Of a stretch of DNA of 64,000 nt, positions 44,291-56,162 are shown in pieces. Each line of letters begins with the position of its first letter. Position 1 is the first letter of the stretch. Source of the stretch: Aaosphaeria pasadenensis (lineage: Eukaryota; Ascomycota; Dothideomycetes; Pleosporales); assembly GCA_022813625.1 (NCBI GenBank), contig JAKLMB010000007.1, positions 620,001-684,000 on the forward strand. The letters are read 5' to 3'. The position numbers and the translations under genes were made by a program. The notes under the pieces were generated by a model, which made no database searches, was not told the origin of the DNA, and saw only the letters and a program-made list of their open reading frames with translations.

Positions 44291-47200
44291 ATGGCGGCGC
44301 AGGTTATGCCCAGTATACGGGTGACGACGGACACGGCAGCAGGAGCAGGTAGCAGGGACGCTGCGCGGTCGTTGGAGAGGCTGGATACGGGGAAGAGTGC
44401 GAAGAGTGAGGGTATGTTGGGACTTCTCTTTTCTTTCTCGCGGTGTGTGTTTTGAACGAGGAAGGAGATGGGAGGGAGAGGGTGGGAGGGGACTTGCGTG
44501 GTGATATATGGATTTGGTTATGATTGACGATTGGATATTGCAGGACTACAACAGTCGACTTCGAATAGCGGGAAGCTTGCGGCCAAGCTACGAAGCCCCA
44601 TCTCCACGACCTCGTCGTCCTACTCTGCGACGAACCTGAGCAATAACAATGCGAGCCCCGAGCAACAGCAGCAGCTACAGCCAAATGGCGGTGCAGGAGG
44701 CAGCAGTAATTATGGGGACGATGAGTTGCAGACTCAAAATACGATGGATCCGCTCTCGCAAGTATGTACCAAAACCAGGCAAGCCCCCCGCCGGCCACGC
44801 AAGGCAGACATAAACAGTCGTTGCGTTGTGTGTGTGTCGAGGTTATTTTCCTTTTTCTCTCTCTCTCTCAATTGGTAAAAGACAAAAGAAGAATGCATCA
44901 CATGGGGTAATCTATAATCTGACAAGTATGGGTTCTTCGCCCGGCGTATAGCAAATCCTGCAGCGTACGAATACGTCTCTCACGGCGCAGAAGCTGCGCA
45001 TCCAGGCGGATAACGCAGCAGCAGCTGCCGCCGCCGCTGCATCGGTCCAATCGCCCACCGCGTCTCCAAACGACGGCTCGAGACCCTCGGACTCGAAACA
45101 CCCGCCAGATTCGGCGAGGGACAAAGACGGCGGATCGAAGGATAAGAACGAGAAGAAGTGAGTGGAACGAGTTTTGATTTCCTCAGTCTCTGATTTGTTA
45201 TGTTTTGGGGGGAGCACCGCCGGGGGGTGGTCGTTTAGCGCGAATCCAAAGCGTATTATACGCGAGGTCGGGGTAACCGTATACGCAGCATGTACGGGTA
45301 CCGGTGTAGCAGCGAGTGGGCGGTGGTGCTCCCTTCCCCACCGTATATGTCTGCGTATGGTTGGTTGGCCTGCGTATAGATACGCCCTCAACTGTGCGGT
45401 GGTGCATGCGTCGTCACGTTATGCTACTACTTGCGTGGCGGAGTTTAAATTCTGCCGAGGCTGACTCTGTCTTGCTGATGGGGGTCTTTTAGTTCGATTT
45501 TGCTGATTTATTGTATAGGAAGGGCGTATCGTTCCTCAGTCGCTTCATTGGCGTCAACAAGAGAAAAGGGACTGACGACGGCGTTGGCGAGGATGCATCT
45601 GAGATCGGCGAGCCCAGGCAAGAAGGCATGGACGCCCAGCTATTCAGCCATACGGTCGACAACGTGGGATTCCGCCCCAAGCACCAGCAGCCTCCGACGT
45701 ACATCAAGGTGAGGTCCAAGTTCAAGAAACAAAAAGAGTTCGACAGGCTGTTCCTCGCGCAAGAATTGAGGGCAGGTGCAGACAAGAATGCGCCGCCAGA
45801 GGCTGGAGCAAATCCTGCACCGCAGTCTGGGGCCGCCGCGAAAAGCAATCCGATTTGGGCGGTGGAGTTCAGTAAGGATGGGAAGTATCTTGCCGCTGGC
45901 GGCCAGGATCGAATCGTCCGCGTGTGGGCCGTGATTGCGACGGCGGAGGAAAGGAGGGCGCACGAGAACGATGAGTCTGGTGGATCTACGTCGGATGCTT
46001 CCACGCATCTGAGTACCCCGGTCTTCCAGCAGAAAACCTTCAGAGAGTATCATGGCCACGCTGGCGCCATTTTGGATCTGAGTTGGAGCAAGGTGAGTAG
46101 ACAATTTAGGACTTGTGCGATGGATGGAGGAATTGAGCTGATCATCTGCAGAACAATTTTTTGTTATCCTCTTCCATGGACAAGACAGTACGCCTATGGC
46201 ACACTTCACGAAACGAGAATCTGTGTACCTTCAAACACGCCGATTTCGTGCCCTCGGTCCAATTCCATCCCCGGGACGACAGGTTCTTTCTAGCCGGTTC
46301 ATTGGATACCAAATTGCGATTGTGGAGCATTCCCGACAAGAGTGTAGCATTCTGGACGCAGTGCAACGATATGGTCACCTCTGTGGCCTTCACTCCCGAC
46401 GGAAAGACCTGCATCGCCGGCACGCTCGGGGGCATTTGTATGTTTTACGATACAGAGGGATTGAAGTTCCAAGCGCAAATGCATGTTAAGTCGACACGAG
46501 GACAGAATGCAAAAGGAAGCAAGATCACCGGAATACAAGCTCTGCATTGGCCTCCCGGAAAGGAGAAGGGGGAGGTGAAGCTATTGATTTCGAGTAACGA
46601 CTCCCGTTTGCGACTCTACAATCTTCGGGACAAGGCATTGGAAATGAAATTCCGTGGTCACGAGAATAACTGTAGCCAGATTAAGGCACGCGTTGCGGAC
46701 GATACTGGCCATATCATTTGCGGCAGCGAGGATCGGAAGGCGTACATTTGGTCGACAAGTTTGCCAGAGGGCGAGAAGAAGAATCAGCGTCCGGTGGAGA
46801 TGTTCGAAGCACACAATTCGATCACTACATGTGCTACGATGGCACCGCTCAAGACGAGACAGCTCCTCAGCGCATCCGAGGACCCCATTTTCGACCTTTG
46901 TAACCCTCCACCCGTCACTCTTATCTCCAAAACCACGTCGGTGTATTCGTCTAAAGCGCCAACCGAAGTCGATTCGGCGCAGCCACCATTGTCTGCTCAG
47001 ACTGACACGTTCAAACGAGCAGCCGAAAGCCCAGCCTACCTTGCACGGTCTGCCCACTTAGATGGTAACATCATCGTCACAGCAGACTACACGGGCGCTC
47101 TCAAGGTATTCCGGCAAGACTGTGCGTACCACAAGAGACTACGCTCCATTGAAAACTGGGACAATGCATCTGTCTTTTCGAAGAAGGCGAATTCGCTGCG

Positions 47201-47978
47201 ACCAAGCAGCATCCTATCACACCGAACAGGTCGATCACGAAGAGACAGCATCACTACACAACCACCAAACGACCGGATCATGTCATGGCGGCAAGATATC
47301 TCTCACGGCAGTTTTGACGCCATGTCCATCGGTACACCGCGAAGAAGTCACCATCGAAGCGTATCACCACGCAAATCGCACCGCATGAGCATCTCATCGC
47401 AGACACGGCCTCACGAGTCACCAGCACTGGGGGCATCAAAAGGAGACGGCTCTTCGGAGTCACCCAAAACATCTGGATCAATCGACCGCACACACCCACC
47501 ACCACCGCAAGTAATCCTCAACGACAACGAGCACGACAACGCCTTACAATCACCCACGACTCCATTATCCGCCACTGCCACGCACTTCGACCCTGTCAAA
47601 CCCATCGACCTCAACCGCCAAGAAACCCTCTCCAACCCCCTCCAGATCTTCAACGGCCAATCCTGGGCCTTCTGGAACAACAACGGCATGATGCGCCAAC
47701 GAGCCGCTGCCGGCAAGCTCTCCCCCTCCGACGCCGCCGACCAGCGACCGGAGCTCACGGCCCGAGCGAGCGTCGTCAGCCAGCTCAGCAGCGAGCTCAG
47801 CGCCGAGAACAGCGAGAACGAGGAAGGGCACGGCCGCGAGTTGCACTGCGAACACTGCGGGAACGTGGAGTTCAAGACGAAGCCTATCAAGGGGTCGGGC
47901 GGGAACCTCGTCGTGGGGACTTTCTGCGCGAGGTGCGGGATGATTGTCGAGGGATCGGAGAGGAGGTCGGGAAGATGA
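44291..47978 (+). CDS. WD40-repeat protein, Dgr2/YMR102C-like, with C-terminal zinc ribbon
   Basis: Exons 44291-44411, 44544-44761, 44952-45157, 45519-46092 and 46152-47978. Introns are 132, 190, 361 and 59 nt; the first three are long for this window but have GTATGT/GTGAGT donors and TAG/CAG acceptors, and all keep frame. The product has 981 residues. Residues 1-180 are Gln/Ser/Ala-rich and disordered. The WD40 propeller starts at about 294 (NPIWAVEFSKDGKYLAAGGQD) and includes LSSSMDKTVRLW, FHPRDDRFFLAGSLDTKLRLW and VTSVAFTPDGKTCIAGTLGG. An Arg/Ser-rich region follows, then a CxxC...CxxC zinc-ribbon-like end (CEHCGNVEF, CARCGMIVEG). Similar to WDR44/Dgr2 proteins; WDR44 binds Rab11. Role in the fungus is unproven. 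Exon 3 acceptor is least sure. Confidence 0.87.
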
Positions 47979-49105
47979 TACGTGAGGTGGTAATGGTGGT
48001 GGTGGTGGTGACTATCATGTCGATGCTGTACGATACCAATCAAAATCAAAAGTCGGTTGTAATAGTGGTAATAAAATGATGATAATGCAGTCTATGACAC
48101 AGAAAGATCCCTTTCCTCATGATAAAACCGTGATACATCCAGTCCGCTGTATGTGTGATTTTGCTCATGCATTAATTCAATTCATTCATGGTTTTAATTC
48201 CGTTTCTAGCGCCTGATAGACGGACAGTGGAGAAAGACGTTTTGGTATAATAACAGCGGTTTTCAGGGTCCACGAACGCAAGTCCAGACGGAACCACGCC
48301 ACTCTGCCACACAGCCCAATCAATTCACACAATGAGCGACTGCAGTTCGTATAAGCATTTTGCCTATGACGACATGCGTGTATTGTACTCGTAGACAAAC
48401 CACAAACGCGGAGAACCCCACACGACACGATACTCGTAACCACGTGGAATGATGTCATGTACGTACCCGTCGCGTGAACATCTTAGCCCCAATAGGCCTA
48501 TCCGCTTGCTTAATCGATTATCCAATGTTGAGAAATGCAAATCAAATACACTCCAAAAGGCCCGAGACCTAGCCCTAACAGTTGTCACGAGTGCCCATTA
48601 CAATCCATCGGTAAGCGTGGCGGTGCTGCGACCTCGTAATTCCAGTTTTTTACTTTACGAGTATTAGAAAAGGTGCGGTTATGTGGTTATGTGACTATGG
48701 TGGGCGCTGGTAGGGCAGATGACAAACGCAAGCCGGCCGAGACCAAAGGTTTAGTTGGGGGTAGATTACAGGTGCAGTAGAGTACAGTACAGCACGGTAG
48801 CGCGTGGAAGATTCCACGATGGCGCCATTAATTAGTTATTCGTTTTTTTGTCAAACGGCGCGGGGAGTTTTGGGCCTTGTATATAAGGAAGGCCGAAGGG
48901 CTGCATGGTCTTGAAGACATATCATATCAATCACCCAGACATAATTCAAGGTTGATAAAGATCCAATTGCCACGACCTTACGGATTAAGAATACCAAACT
49001 AAAGGCACAACTACAAAACCACCGAATCAGTCCAACTGTCTTCCCCACAACCTCAAATCTCTCAATCTCAAAGACCAAAAACCAGAAAGAACACATCGCG
49101 CAACC
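47979..49105. other. Intergenic spacer, 1.1 kb
   Basis: A GGT-rich microsatellite (about 47983-48010) opens the 3' UTR. The right end is the thioredoxin promoter with a TATATAAG-like box near 48880. No gene seen. Confidence 0.5.
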
Positions 49106-49570
49106 ATGCCCTCGGAAATCTCCTCCCAACTACACTTCCGCACCCTCCTCACAGGCCACGAGTACCTCGTCGCCGACTTCTACGCAACATGGTGCCCGCC
49201 CTGCAAGCAGATCGCGCCCATCTACGAAACCCTCTCCGCAGCCAACAGCATCCCCGGCAAACTCGCCTTCGTGAAGATCAACGTCGACGAGCAGCAGGAG
49301 GTCGCGCGGCCCTACGCCATCCAGAGCATCCCCACGTTCATCGTGTTCAAGGACGGCAAGCCCATCGACACCATCAAGGGCGCGAATCCGCCCGCGCTGA
49401 AGAGGATCGTGGAGAGGATTGCCGGCGAGGTTAGGAGTGCAGAGGCAGCGAGGGCGAAGGCTAAGCCGAAGGTGCCGGAGACGAATTGCGCGGAGGTCAA
49501 GGACGAGAAGACGGTTAGTGGGAGTTATGGTATGACCGGGGGGAATAACTGGAAGATGAGCTTGAACTAG
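49106..49570 (+). CDS. Thioredoxin-like protein with WCPPC active site
   Basis: Single exon, 154 residues; the ATG is preceded by GCAACC, a good fungal start context. The thioredoxin fold covers residues 5-110 with active site Trp-Cys30-Pro-Pro-Cys33 instead of the usual WCGPC, cis-Pro in QSIPTFIVFKDG, and the KINVDEQQEVARPYAI strand. A charged C-terminal extension of about 40 residues (RSAEAARAKAKPK...) is absent in canonical thioredoxins. No targeting peptide. The role is probably a disulfide reductase with altered redox potential (WCPPC is seen in some TlpA- and NHL-type families); the client is unknown. Confidence 0.9.
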   Translation: MPSEISSQLHFRTLLTGHEYLVADFYATWCPPCKQIAPIYETLSAANSIPGKLAFVKINVDEQQEVARPYAIQSIPTFIVFKDGKPIDTIKGANPPALKRIVERIAGEVRSAEAARAKAKPKVPETNCAEVKDEKTVSGSYGMTGGNNWKMSLN

Positions 49571-51247
49571 ACGATGGTGGATGGGTTTTCTTGTATTATC
49601 ATTTTTTCTTTTCCATTTTCGGCTGGACACCAGTTTACGCTTGACGACTTTCTAGCTGCACTATACCAAACTCTCATACAATACACCTTGTCTTTACTGT
49701 ACCGTTGCATTTCTACTATAGCTGACTGATTGTATTTAATCATTTCAGGTTTTGTTTGCGTCAATTTACAACTGTTCTTTTCACTTCTAAACAGTTCAAA
49801 GATTGCACCGCCAATCTGTCATATGTTTCAGTTTTGAATCCTTCTGTTGGTGCTCGAGACATTGATATGGGGTGTTCTGTAGAGGGATATTGTGGTCTCA
49901 ATCTCGGCTGGTGTAATCGAGGACTGTGACACTTTTGAATGGGACAGACATGGTTCACAACTTTATAAAGCATACTTGGGGACAGGATGGGAACGAATTG
50001 GTTTATTTGTAGTTGTAGTAGAAAATTAACTGTAAATACCTGGCCTATGTTATGCTTGGCTATATATAGTAAAAGGTTATAGTATTTAAATTGATGAAAA
50101 TACTAGGGCCTAAACGATATATACCTATACAAAATAGTTTGTAAGTTGAAACAGCCTCAAAAGGAGCTTCCACATACATATCTACCTACAGGTAGTATTT
50201 CCTTCTACCTATCTCTACAGTATGGATTAGTATTAATTGTACTCTACCTGTAATAATAACCACTCTATTAGATTCCTACTAAGAATACTAAGGAGCCCTT
50301 TAGAGCTCTGAGACTGGATTCTGTAAGGTGCATTATGCTAATTCTATCGCAGCCGTCCTGGGGAGTTTGGGATCCACTGCATTAGCATCTACTTTTCCTT
50401 GAAGGATCCTCTTTTCCAATTGGACAAAATCACCTTTTGCTGCTGCTTGTAGAGCTTCGTTGCAAGCTGGAGCAATTGGGCGTCCTGAGCCTGTCGTTTC
50501 CGCAGCTCTCCAGGGCTCACCGGGCCTCATGAGACATATGACACCTAGATATGCCTGCTTAGAATCACAAAATTCTTCGAAGGAAAAACCCTGCATCTTC
50601 TATCCGCTCGTTTTGGAGCGAGCAATCGCCCTGCAGATCCAGATTGCTGTGAAGAGTCGGCTAACCTATCCGAAAAACTGCTTCTTGTTACCACCCCTTT
50701 GAGTTCGGGAGCCAGCCGCCGAGCCAATATGTGACAGGACAGGACCGTTCCATGGGGATTATTCATCGGACGCAACTTACTCTCTGCGTATTCAGACTTC
50801 AGAGACTGCAATAAGCAGATTGAGGTTAGTGGTTAGGCAGGCACTCGAAGATGCGGGGTCCGATCTTCTTCAAATGAGATGATATCAACAACACTCGAGC
50901 AGTCGTGCTCATTCTGACCTGCCTCATGCATCATGGTGAGCCAGATGGCTTGCTTTGAAACACTTGAATGTTGAAACACTTGAAGGACGACAAGGTACAA
51001 ATGGACAGTATGGCTGATCCTGTAGGAGCGCACGGTGCGCAATTTGCCGTGTTTCCGTTCAGCGAAACGCGAGGGCATCACGCTCGACTGAGATGCAATG
51101 TCTTCCTTCTCAAAGTATAACGGTTTTGAGGTTCAGCCTCAGTTCATCTGATACAAAGCATGCACCTTTGGCCTCGCCGCAGCACTGGCCATGTAGCGGG
51201 ATTCGCCAGGCCTGGGGGAGAAAGAGACTAAATGGCGACCAACGCGC
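49571..51247. other. AT-rich intergenic region with a degenerate ankyrin-like remnant
   Basis: 1.7 kb; 49985-50330 is clearly AT-rich and full of short TA-rich runs, in contrast to neighbouring genes. On the minus strand, 50333-50596 holds an ankyrin-like fragment (listed separately). No intact gene seen. Such tracts often mark older repeats or mutated (RIP-like) DNA, but I cannot compute a RIP index here. Confidence 0.45.
50333..50596 (-). pseudogene. Possible remnant of an ankyrin-repeat protein
   Basis: The 87-residue frame includes NEALQAAAKGDFVQLEKRIL-type helix spacing and GKVDANAVD...RTAAIELA, which resembles one ankyrin repeat of fungal NACHT/ankyrin proteins. No start, no clear upstream exon and an AT-rich flank suggest a broken copy. 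The similarity is short; it could be chance. Confidence 0.3.
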
Positions 51248-54145
51248 ATGTATGTATCAAGCACATCGTCTTCGCCATTTCCAAATCATATTGATCTCAT
51301 TATGGACAAAGACATCAGCCGGGACAACCTTATGCGCCATGGAATCTACTACGAACCAAATGTTTACCAAGGCAATCATGAGAACACCCAGTCAGCTACT
51401 CACTCTCTGCCAGACCATGTCGATGCAGTACGCGATGGACTGTTGTGTATGGAGAAGATACTACCAGAAGATTGTGATGCCACCCTGCGCAAAGAGCTCG
51501 CCGAATTTGGAAGCGTGGACATTGGTCCAGATTGGTGTCTGCATCCCCCACGTGCTGCTCTCGTTCGTGGGAAACACCATGAGCGTATGCTACAACAATC
51601 AGCATCTCATAACAACCTCATGTCCTGTGAGCAAATAGCAGAACGTGCACAAGAGATATTGATGGACTCGGAGGATGAATGGACCTTCTTTTGGAGAAGC
51701 GAGATATTCAAACTGTTTAGTGACGAGGCACGCGAGCATCCTAACTTCAGGTAAGTTCCTTTACCTCTTCGACCTAACATAGTTTATACTTTGTCTTCAT
51801 GGCTAGAAGCTGACGTTTAGAAAGTTCCACATTAGACGCTTGGTCACTGTAAGTTACATTAATCCTTCCTTTCCGAAGAATGCAGCAAAGTTAACATCTG
51901 GGCACAGCTACGAAAATGTCCGATGGAATGAGTTTGACAATGTCGCCAGGCCCAGTCTTTTTGCACCAGATCGGACGCAGCCTCAGCCAGATCTGACTTA
52001 CGCATTTCCAATTCAGACTTCAACACCAGAGAAGTGTAGAGGGTTTTCACGAGATGAACTCACTCAATCACTCTCTCTTCAATCACTCAGAAAGCTCGTG
52101 GAGCAGGGTGTGGTTTGCGCTCCAACAACAGCCCTCAGAAAATCGTTAGACCCTCCTGCCAGAACGGGATGGAGTAGTTCCGACCGATCGTGTTTCCCTT
52201 GGGCCATCGTTGAAATAAAGAAAAACGTATCAGCTCCTAATGACGATGCTATTGCCAGATGTTACTCTCAAGCAGCCAATGCTGCAGCAGCAGCTCTTGA
52301 TATACAGGCGCAACTGTTCGATAAGCTGAATAACAACTGTCCGTTGCAGCCGCCCCCTGTTGTTGTTTTCACATGTATTGGGCCTGTCGTCAAGGTTTGG
52401 CTTGCATACCAGCAAAAGTCGACGCGCTTTGCATCTTCAAGACAGGTTAGAACAGCTCATCCACGTTTAATTCTAACACTAATGCTCAGCAGCGCATGGT
52501 CTGTATCTGGTCTACGTCAGTGAGACTGACATGGGGAGTTGCTTCATTGCGTGCCATCATCAGGAACATGCACACGTGGTCCTCACGACTATTAAAGCCA
52601 AAGTTACAAGCTGCTATCTTACAAGTCTCTGCAAACCTAAGCACAAGTGGTCAAGCCGGTTTGGAACAACCTTCGAGCCAACGCCTACCCGTACATCATC
52701 CAGTAATCGACGCTGAGAGGAACAACTTGTCAACTCCATCAAGGCGTCCCTCTCGAGCGACTCCTATCATTTCTCAAGCTCTCGGTGAGCCGATAACACC
52801 AGTGAAGGACAACACGCTTGCACTGATCGACACTGCGACACAGTCGAGCTGTCTTGAGGACACATCTCCACGCCACAGCAGCCAAGCTAAAGAACCCTCG
52901 AGCAGCAAGAACGATGTCAGCCATGGCCTTGAAGATGATGTTTTCAGTATTGAGAGCACAACAAGAACTCCTGGGGTATATGGCCGAGCGACCAGTAGTC
53001 GACTCGGTCTCTTGAACCCACGCGTTAGTTTCGGAACTCAAATAGCCATCAAGACTGGAAAAACCTTCAGTATCATGGGCACATGCGTTGCTCGAGGATC
53101 CGGATCGGACACGAGCGGATCGGAAATAGACAATGTCCGCACCAGAGATAGTCCTTTTGGGCCAAAAAAAGCCAGCGATGACGCCCTTTCGCTACAGGGG
53201 CAACAACAATCGGCGTCAAGCTTTCGGTCATCACCAGTAACAGCATGCGTGTCATCGCCCAAGCCAGCATTCGACGATTCTGGTACCAACAACAACAGCG
53301 TTCCAGGTGGATCTCCCGAGTGTTCTAAACCGTCGATTGACATGGCGCTGGGCAATCCTGGCAAAACTACCCCTTTGCCAGCTACCAGGGACACAGACGT
53401 GCGCGATCTAACAACTGCCTTCGAATCGGCCAGCCTCCAAAGCGTCTCTCGTGATCATGGTGCCAACTTTGGTACTGCAGGCACGCCATTCTCGGCGTAC
53501 ACAGAGCTTGATGATAACTCAGCACTCTACCAGACCATCACCTGTCTGTCTCCTTATCAGGATTTCTCGCTTGAGGAGTTGAGATTGGCTGATTACGACC
53601 GGGGAAGACGATATCGATCGCGCAGTAATGAAGCCGTCCAGTGTACCGACAGTCCCAGCACAGATGGCAATCACACTGATAATCCTGATCAAGTGCCCTT
53701 GGGAGCTCCGAGGCCGGGACTTGATGGACTGTTTGGAAGATTCGTAAAAAATGCAAGCTACAGGACCGATGACAACGGCAGATCTGCTTTTTCATCGAGC
53801 TTAAAAACTCCTAAGAACGCTAACAACTACCATGTTGACGACGCGTTCGCTGAGTCTGACAACGAAGAAGGAGAAGAGGTAGAAGACGACGACAACGACG
53901 ACGACGACAACACTGGCTCAGACACTTCAAGATCTTCCAGTCCGCGTAACTGGATAAGTGGGGAACGATCAATCGATCTGCCGAAACTGAAGGAATTCAT
54001 CAGGTTCTATAAGAAGTCGCAGCAGCAGCAAATACTGGAAAGTTTTGATTTATATCGCGATCCAGACGGCAAGTATCGCATACCGCTAGCCGCGGTGGTG
54101 AGAAGGATCAACATGACCCTAAGACCCGCAGATCGTATCTTCTAA
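51248..54145 (+). CDS. Hypothetical fungal protein with PD-(D/E)XK nuclease-like domain
   Basis: Exons 51248-51750, 51821-52445 and 52493-54145 (926 residues); introns 51751-51820 (GTAAGT...TTTAG) and 52446-52492 (GTTAGA, branch CTAAC, CAG). An in-frame ATG at 51302 is an alternative start, and a 3-nt earlier acceptor at 52489 is equally possible. The domain at about residues 190-430 has PQPDLTYAFPIQ, then PWAIVEIKKN, a PD...ExK nuclease-like pair, followed by AANAAAAALDIQAQLFD and RMVCIWSTSVRLTWGV, which I recognise from lineage-specific fungal families. The second half is low-complexity with an acidic run (EEGEEVEDDDNDDDDN) and a helical end KLKEFIRFYKKSQQQQ. Family function is unknown; nuclease activity is inferred from the motif only. 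Confidence 0.7.
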
Positions 54146-56162
54146 ATCAGTCTTCGATCGCGAGTTAAGGGGGTCTTGAGGGCAGCTTCCACTGTGGATC
54201 CAACCTGCCATACGTAAAAAAAAACAGCGCTGAACACTGCAAATCGCGGTCGCAAAAAAATGGCAAAAAAATGGCAAAAAAACATACAACAGCGGGGATT
54301 CGCTGATGGTCACCCACTCAACTACTAGTCCGCCGGTACTATGCTTAAGTATGGCTGAGCGAACGGGAAGCCCTGTTTTCATAGTCCAATGGTCGTATGT
54401 AAAAGAGCTGTGATATCATTCAAGTTATGAAGCTGCTGCAAACGGACGTTGATGAGGCCAAGTCAGTTGAGGTGCGCTTGCGCGCGCCTACCGAGTTAAA
54501 GAGGGAGGGGTCTCTTCTAAGTGGTTATGGAGGAAGACTTGTGTCTATAACTAGAAATATGTGTCCCAGCAGTAAGATTACGAGTGGGTATCTTGGAAAC
54601 AGGCGAACAGACGGAAATAGAATTGTGAGGGTTTGAGGTGTTGGTGGGCTTAATAGAAGTAGTGGACGTTATGATAGATAGGCCAAGCGCCCAACCAGCC
54701 AGTAGGAGAAACAACAGCGTTCAACACAGCCTTAGGTAGCTAGTAGCTCTAAATTAATAACATAAATAACACAGCTACAATGTAACCAATCCAGATCTAG
54801 GTACGTGATGACTAACTCTTGATTCTGCAACAGAGCGTATAAACATACAATATAATTATAGTTCCCATGAAGTACTCCGTACAACAAAACAAGTACTTGA
54901 AAGACATATGTGGGTAATTGTTGCATACACAGTATATAGTAGATACCAGTGGATATCTCCATTCAATGTGTGTACGTACCAACCCAACTACCGTCAGCCA
55001 TCGAGTGAACTCAGCACTAGGTACCTACCTAAGACACCAGAAACCCGTTGCCTCCGTCGTCGTCATACAACGAACATACACTAAGTACACCTCCTACATT
55101 ACTTGCATGGTCATCACCGTCATAGCCCAAAATGGAGTTGATCACGAAGTATTCATTTTCCATATTGAACTGCACAGGTAATATTTCCCTTTGTACTACT
55201 GTGTAGGGATTGCAGATAATAAACCAAGACTCGGCCTGAGCCTGTTTCATAGCTGCGTGGTACGTCCATCGCATGCCCATTCATCCACACCTGTAGGCTG
55301 TCTCTAGCATATATTCGAGACATCAATCATGTGGGCCGGTGACATCCACTCCCAACTAATTCTTTCGAGATCTAGCTCCTGTCAAAGGCGCGTGAGTACC
55401 TACCAAAGGTATCGATTGCATTGTGTAAAAGAGGTGTACGTGTGAATCGAGGCTTATGCACACCATTCATTATAGTTAGTGTATGATCATTGCCGTTGTC
55501 ATTATTATCATTATTCTTACCATAAATATTTATTATCGCAATGCCCTCCACCGATCTATCGTTCGCTTGAATAGATACAATAGATCCATTCATGATTGTG
55601 ATCTACACCTAAACCCACCCCTGCCCTTACTCTGGACTCTGGAGTCTGCCGCCCGCCCTGCACATCTCGCAGTCCTCTCTACTCAGCTCTTCGTCTCATC
55701 GCATTTGTCCGTTGCCTATCGCCTGTCGCATCGTCCCGGTCCTTGTTTCGTCGCTTTCGCCCATCTATCCCTGTGGCTGCTCCGTTGCTGCCCCTGTCTT
55801 TGCCTGCCGTCGTTGCTGTTGTTGGTCGTCGCTGTGGTTGCTGTTGTAGATATACCAGGGCAGCAGGACAGGCTAAAATAATATATACACAGCACTCCCG
55901 CAGTACTCCCTCCAAACATAACAATACCCACCCACCTTCCACCGTCCGCGGTCCCCTACCCACATACACATACACATCATCTAAACAACAACACAACACT
56001 CCCCACCTCGCTGTCGCTGTCGCTGTCGCCAGCCTCCTCCACCTCCCTCCATCGCTCTCAGCACTTGGCCAGCGTTCCTCGTACCTTCGTGCACCTCTCC
56101 GACGACCTCACCCTCCCTTCAATTGCGCCTTGCATGCCGCATTCACGCTCGATACACCAACA
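54146..56162. other. Intergenic spacer, 2.0 kb
   Basis: Left part has homopolymer-rich repeats (54220-54286). The centre is AT-rich with TACTCCGTA and ACCTACC elements. The right end (about 55600-56160) is a pyrimidine-rich leader of the PH gene. Several short frames lack family features. Confidence 0.5.
54250..54286. repeat. Tandem (CAAAAAAATGG) repeat
   Basis: Three near-identical A-rich units just behind the nuclease-like gene; nature unknown. Confidence 0.55.

Noticed and set aside
47411..48049. 212-codon minus frame, His-rich start
   Set aside because: Antisense shadow of the WD40 gene and its GGT microsatellite.
51849..51907. A possible 59-nt intron (GTAAGT...CACAG) in the PD-(D/E)XK gene
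   Set aside because: Removal shifts the frame and meets a stop after eight codons; the unspliced frame continues into the conserved domain.
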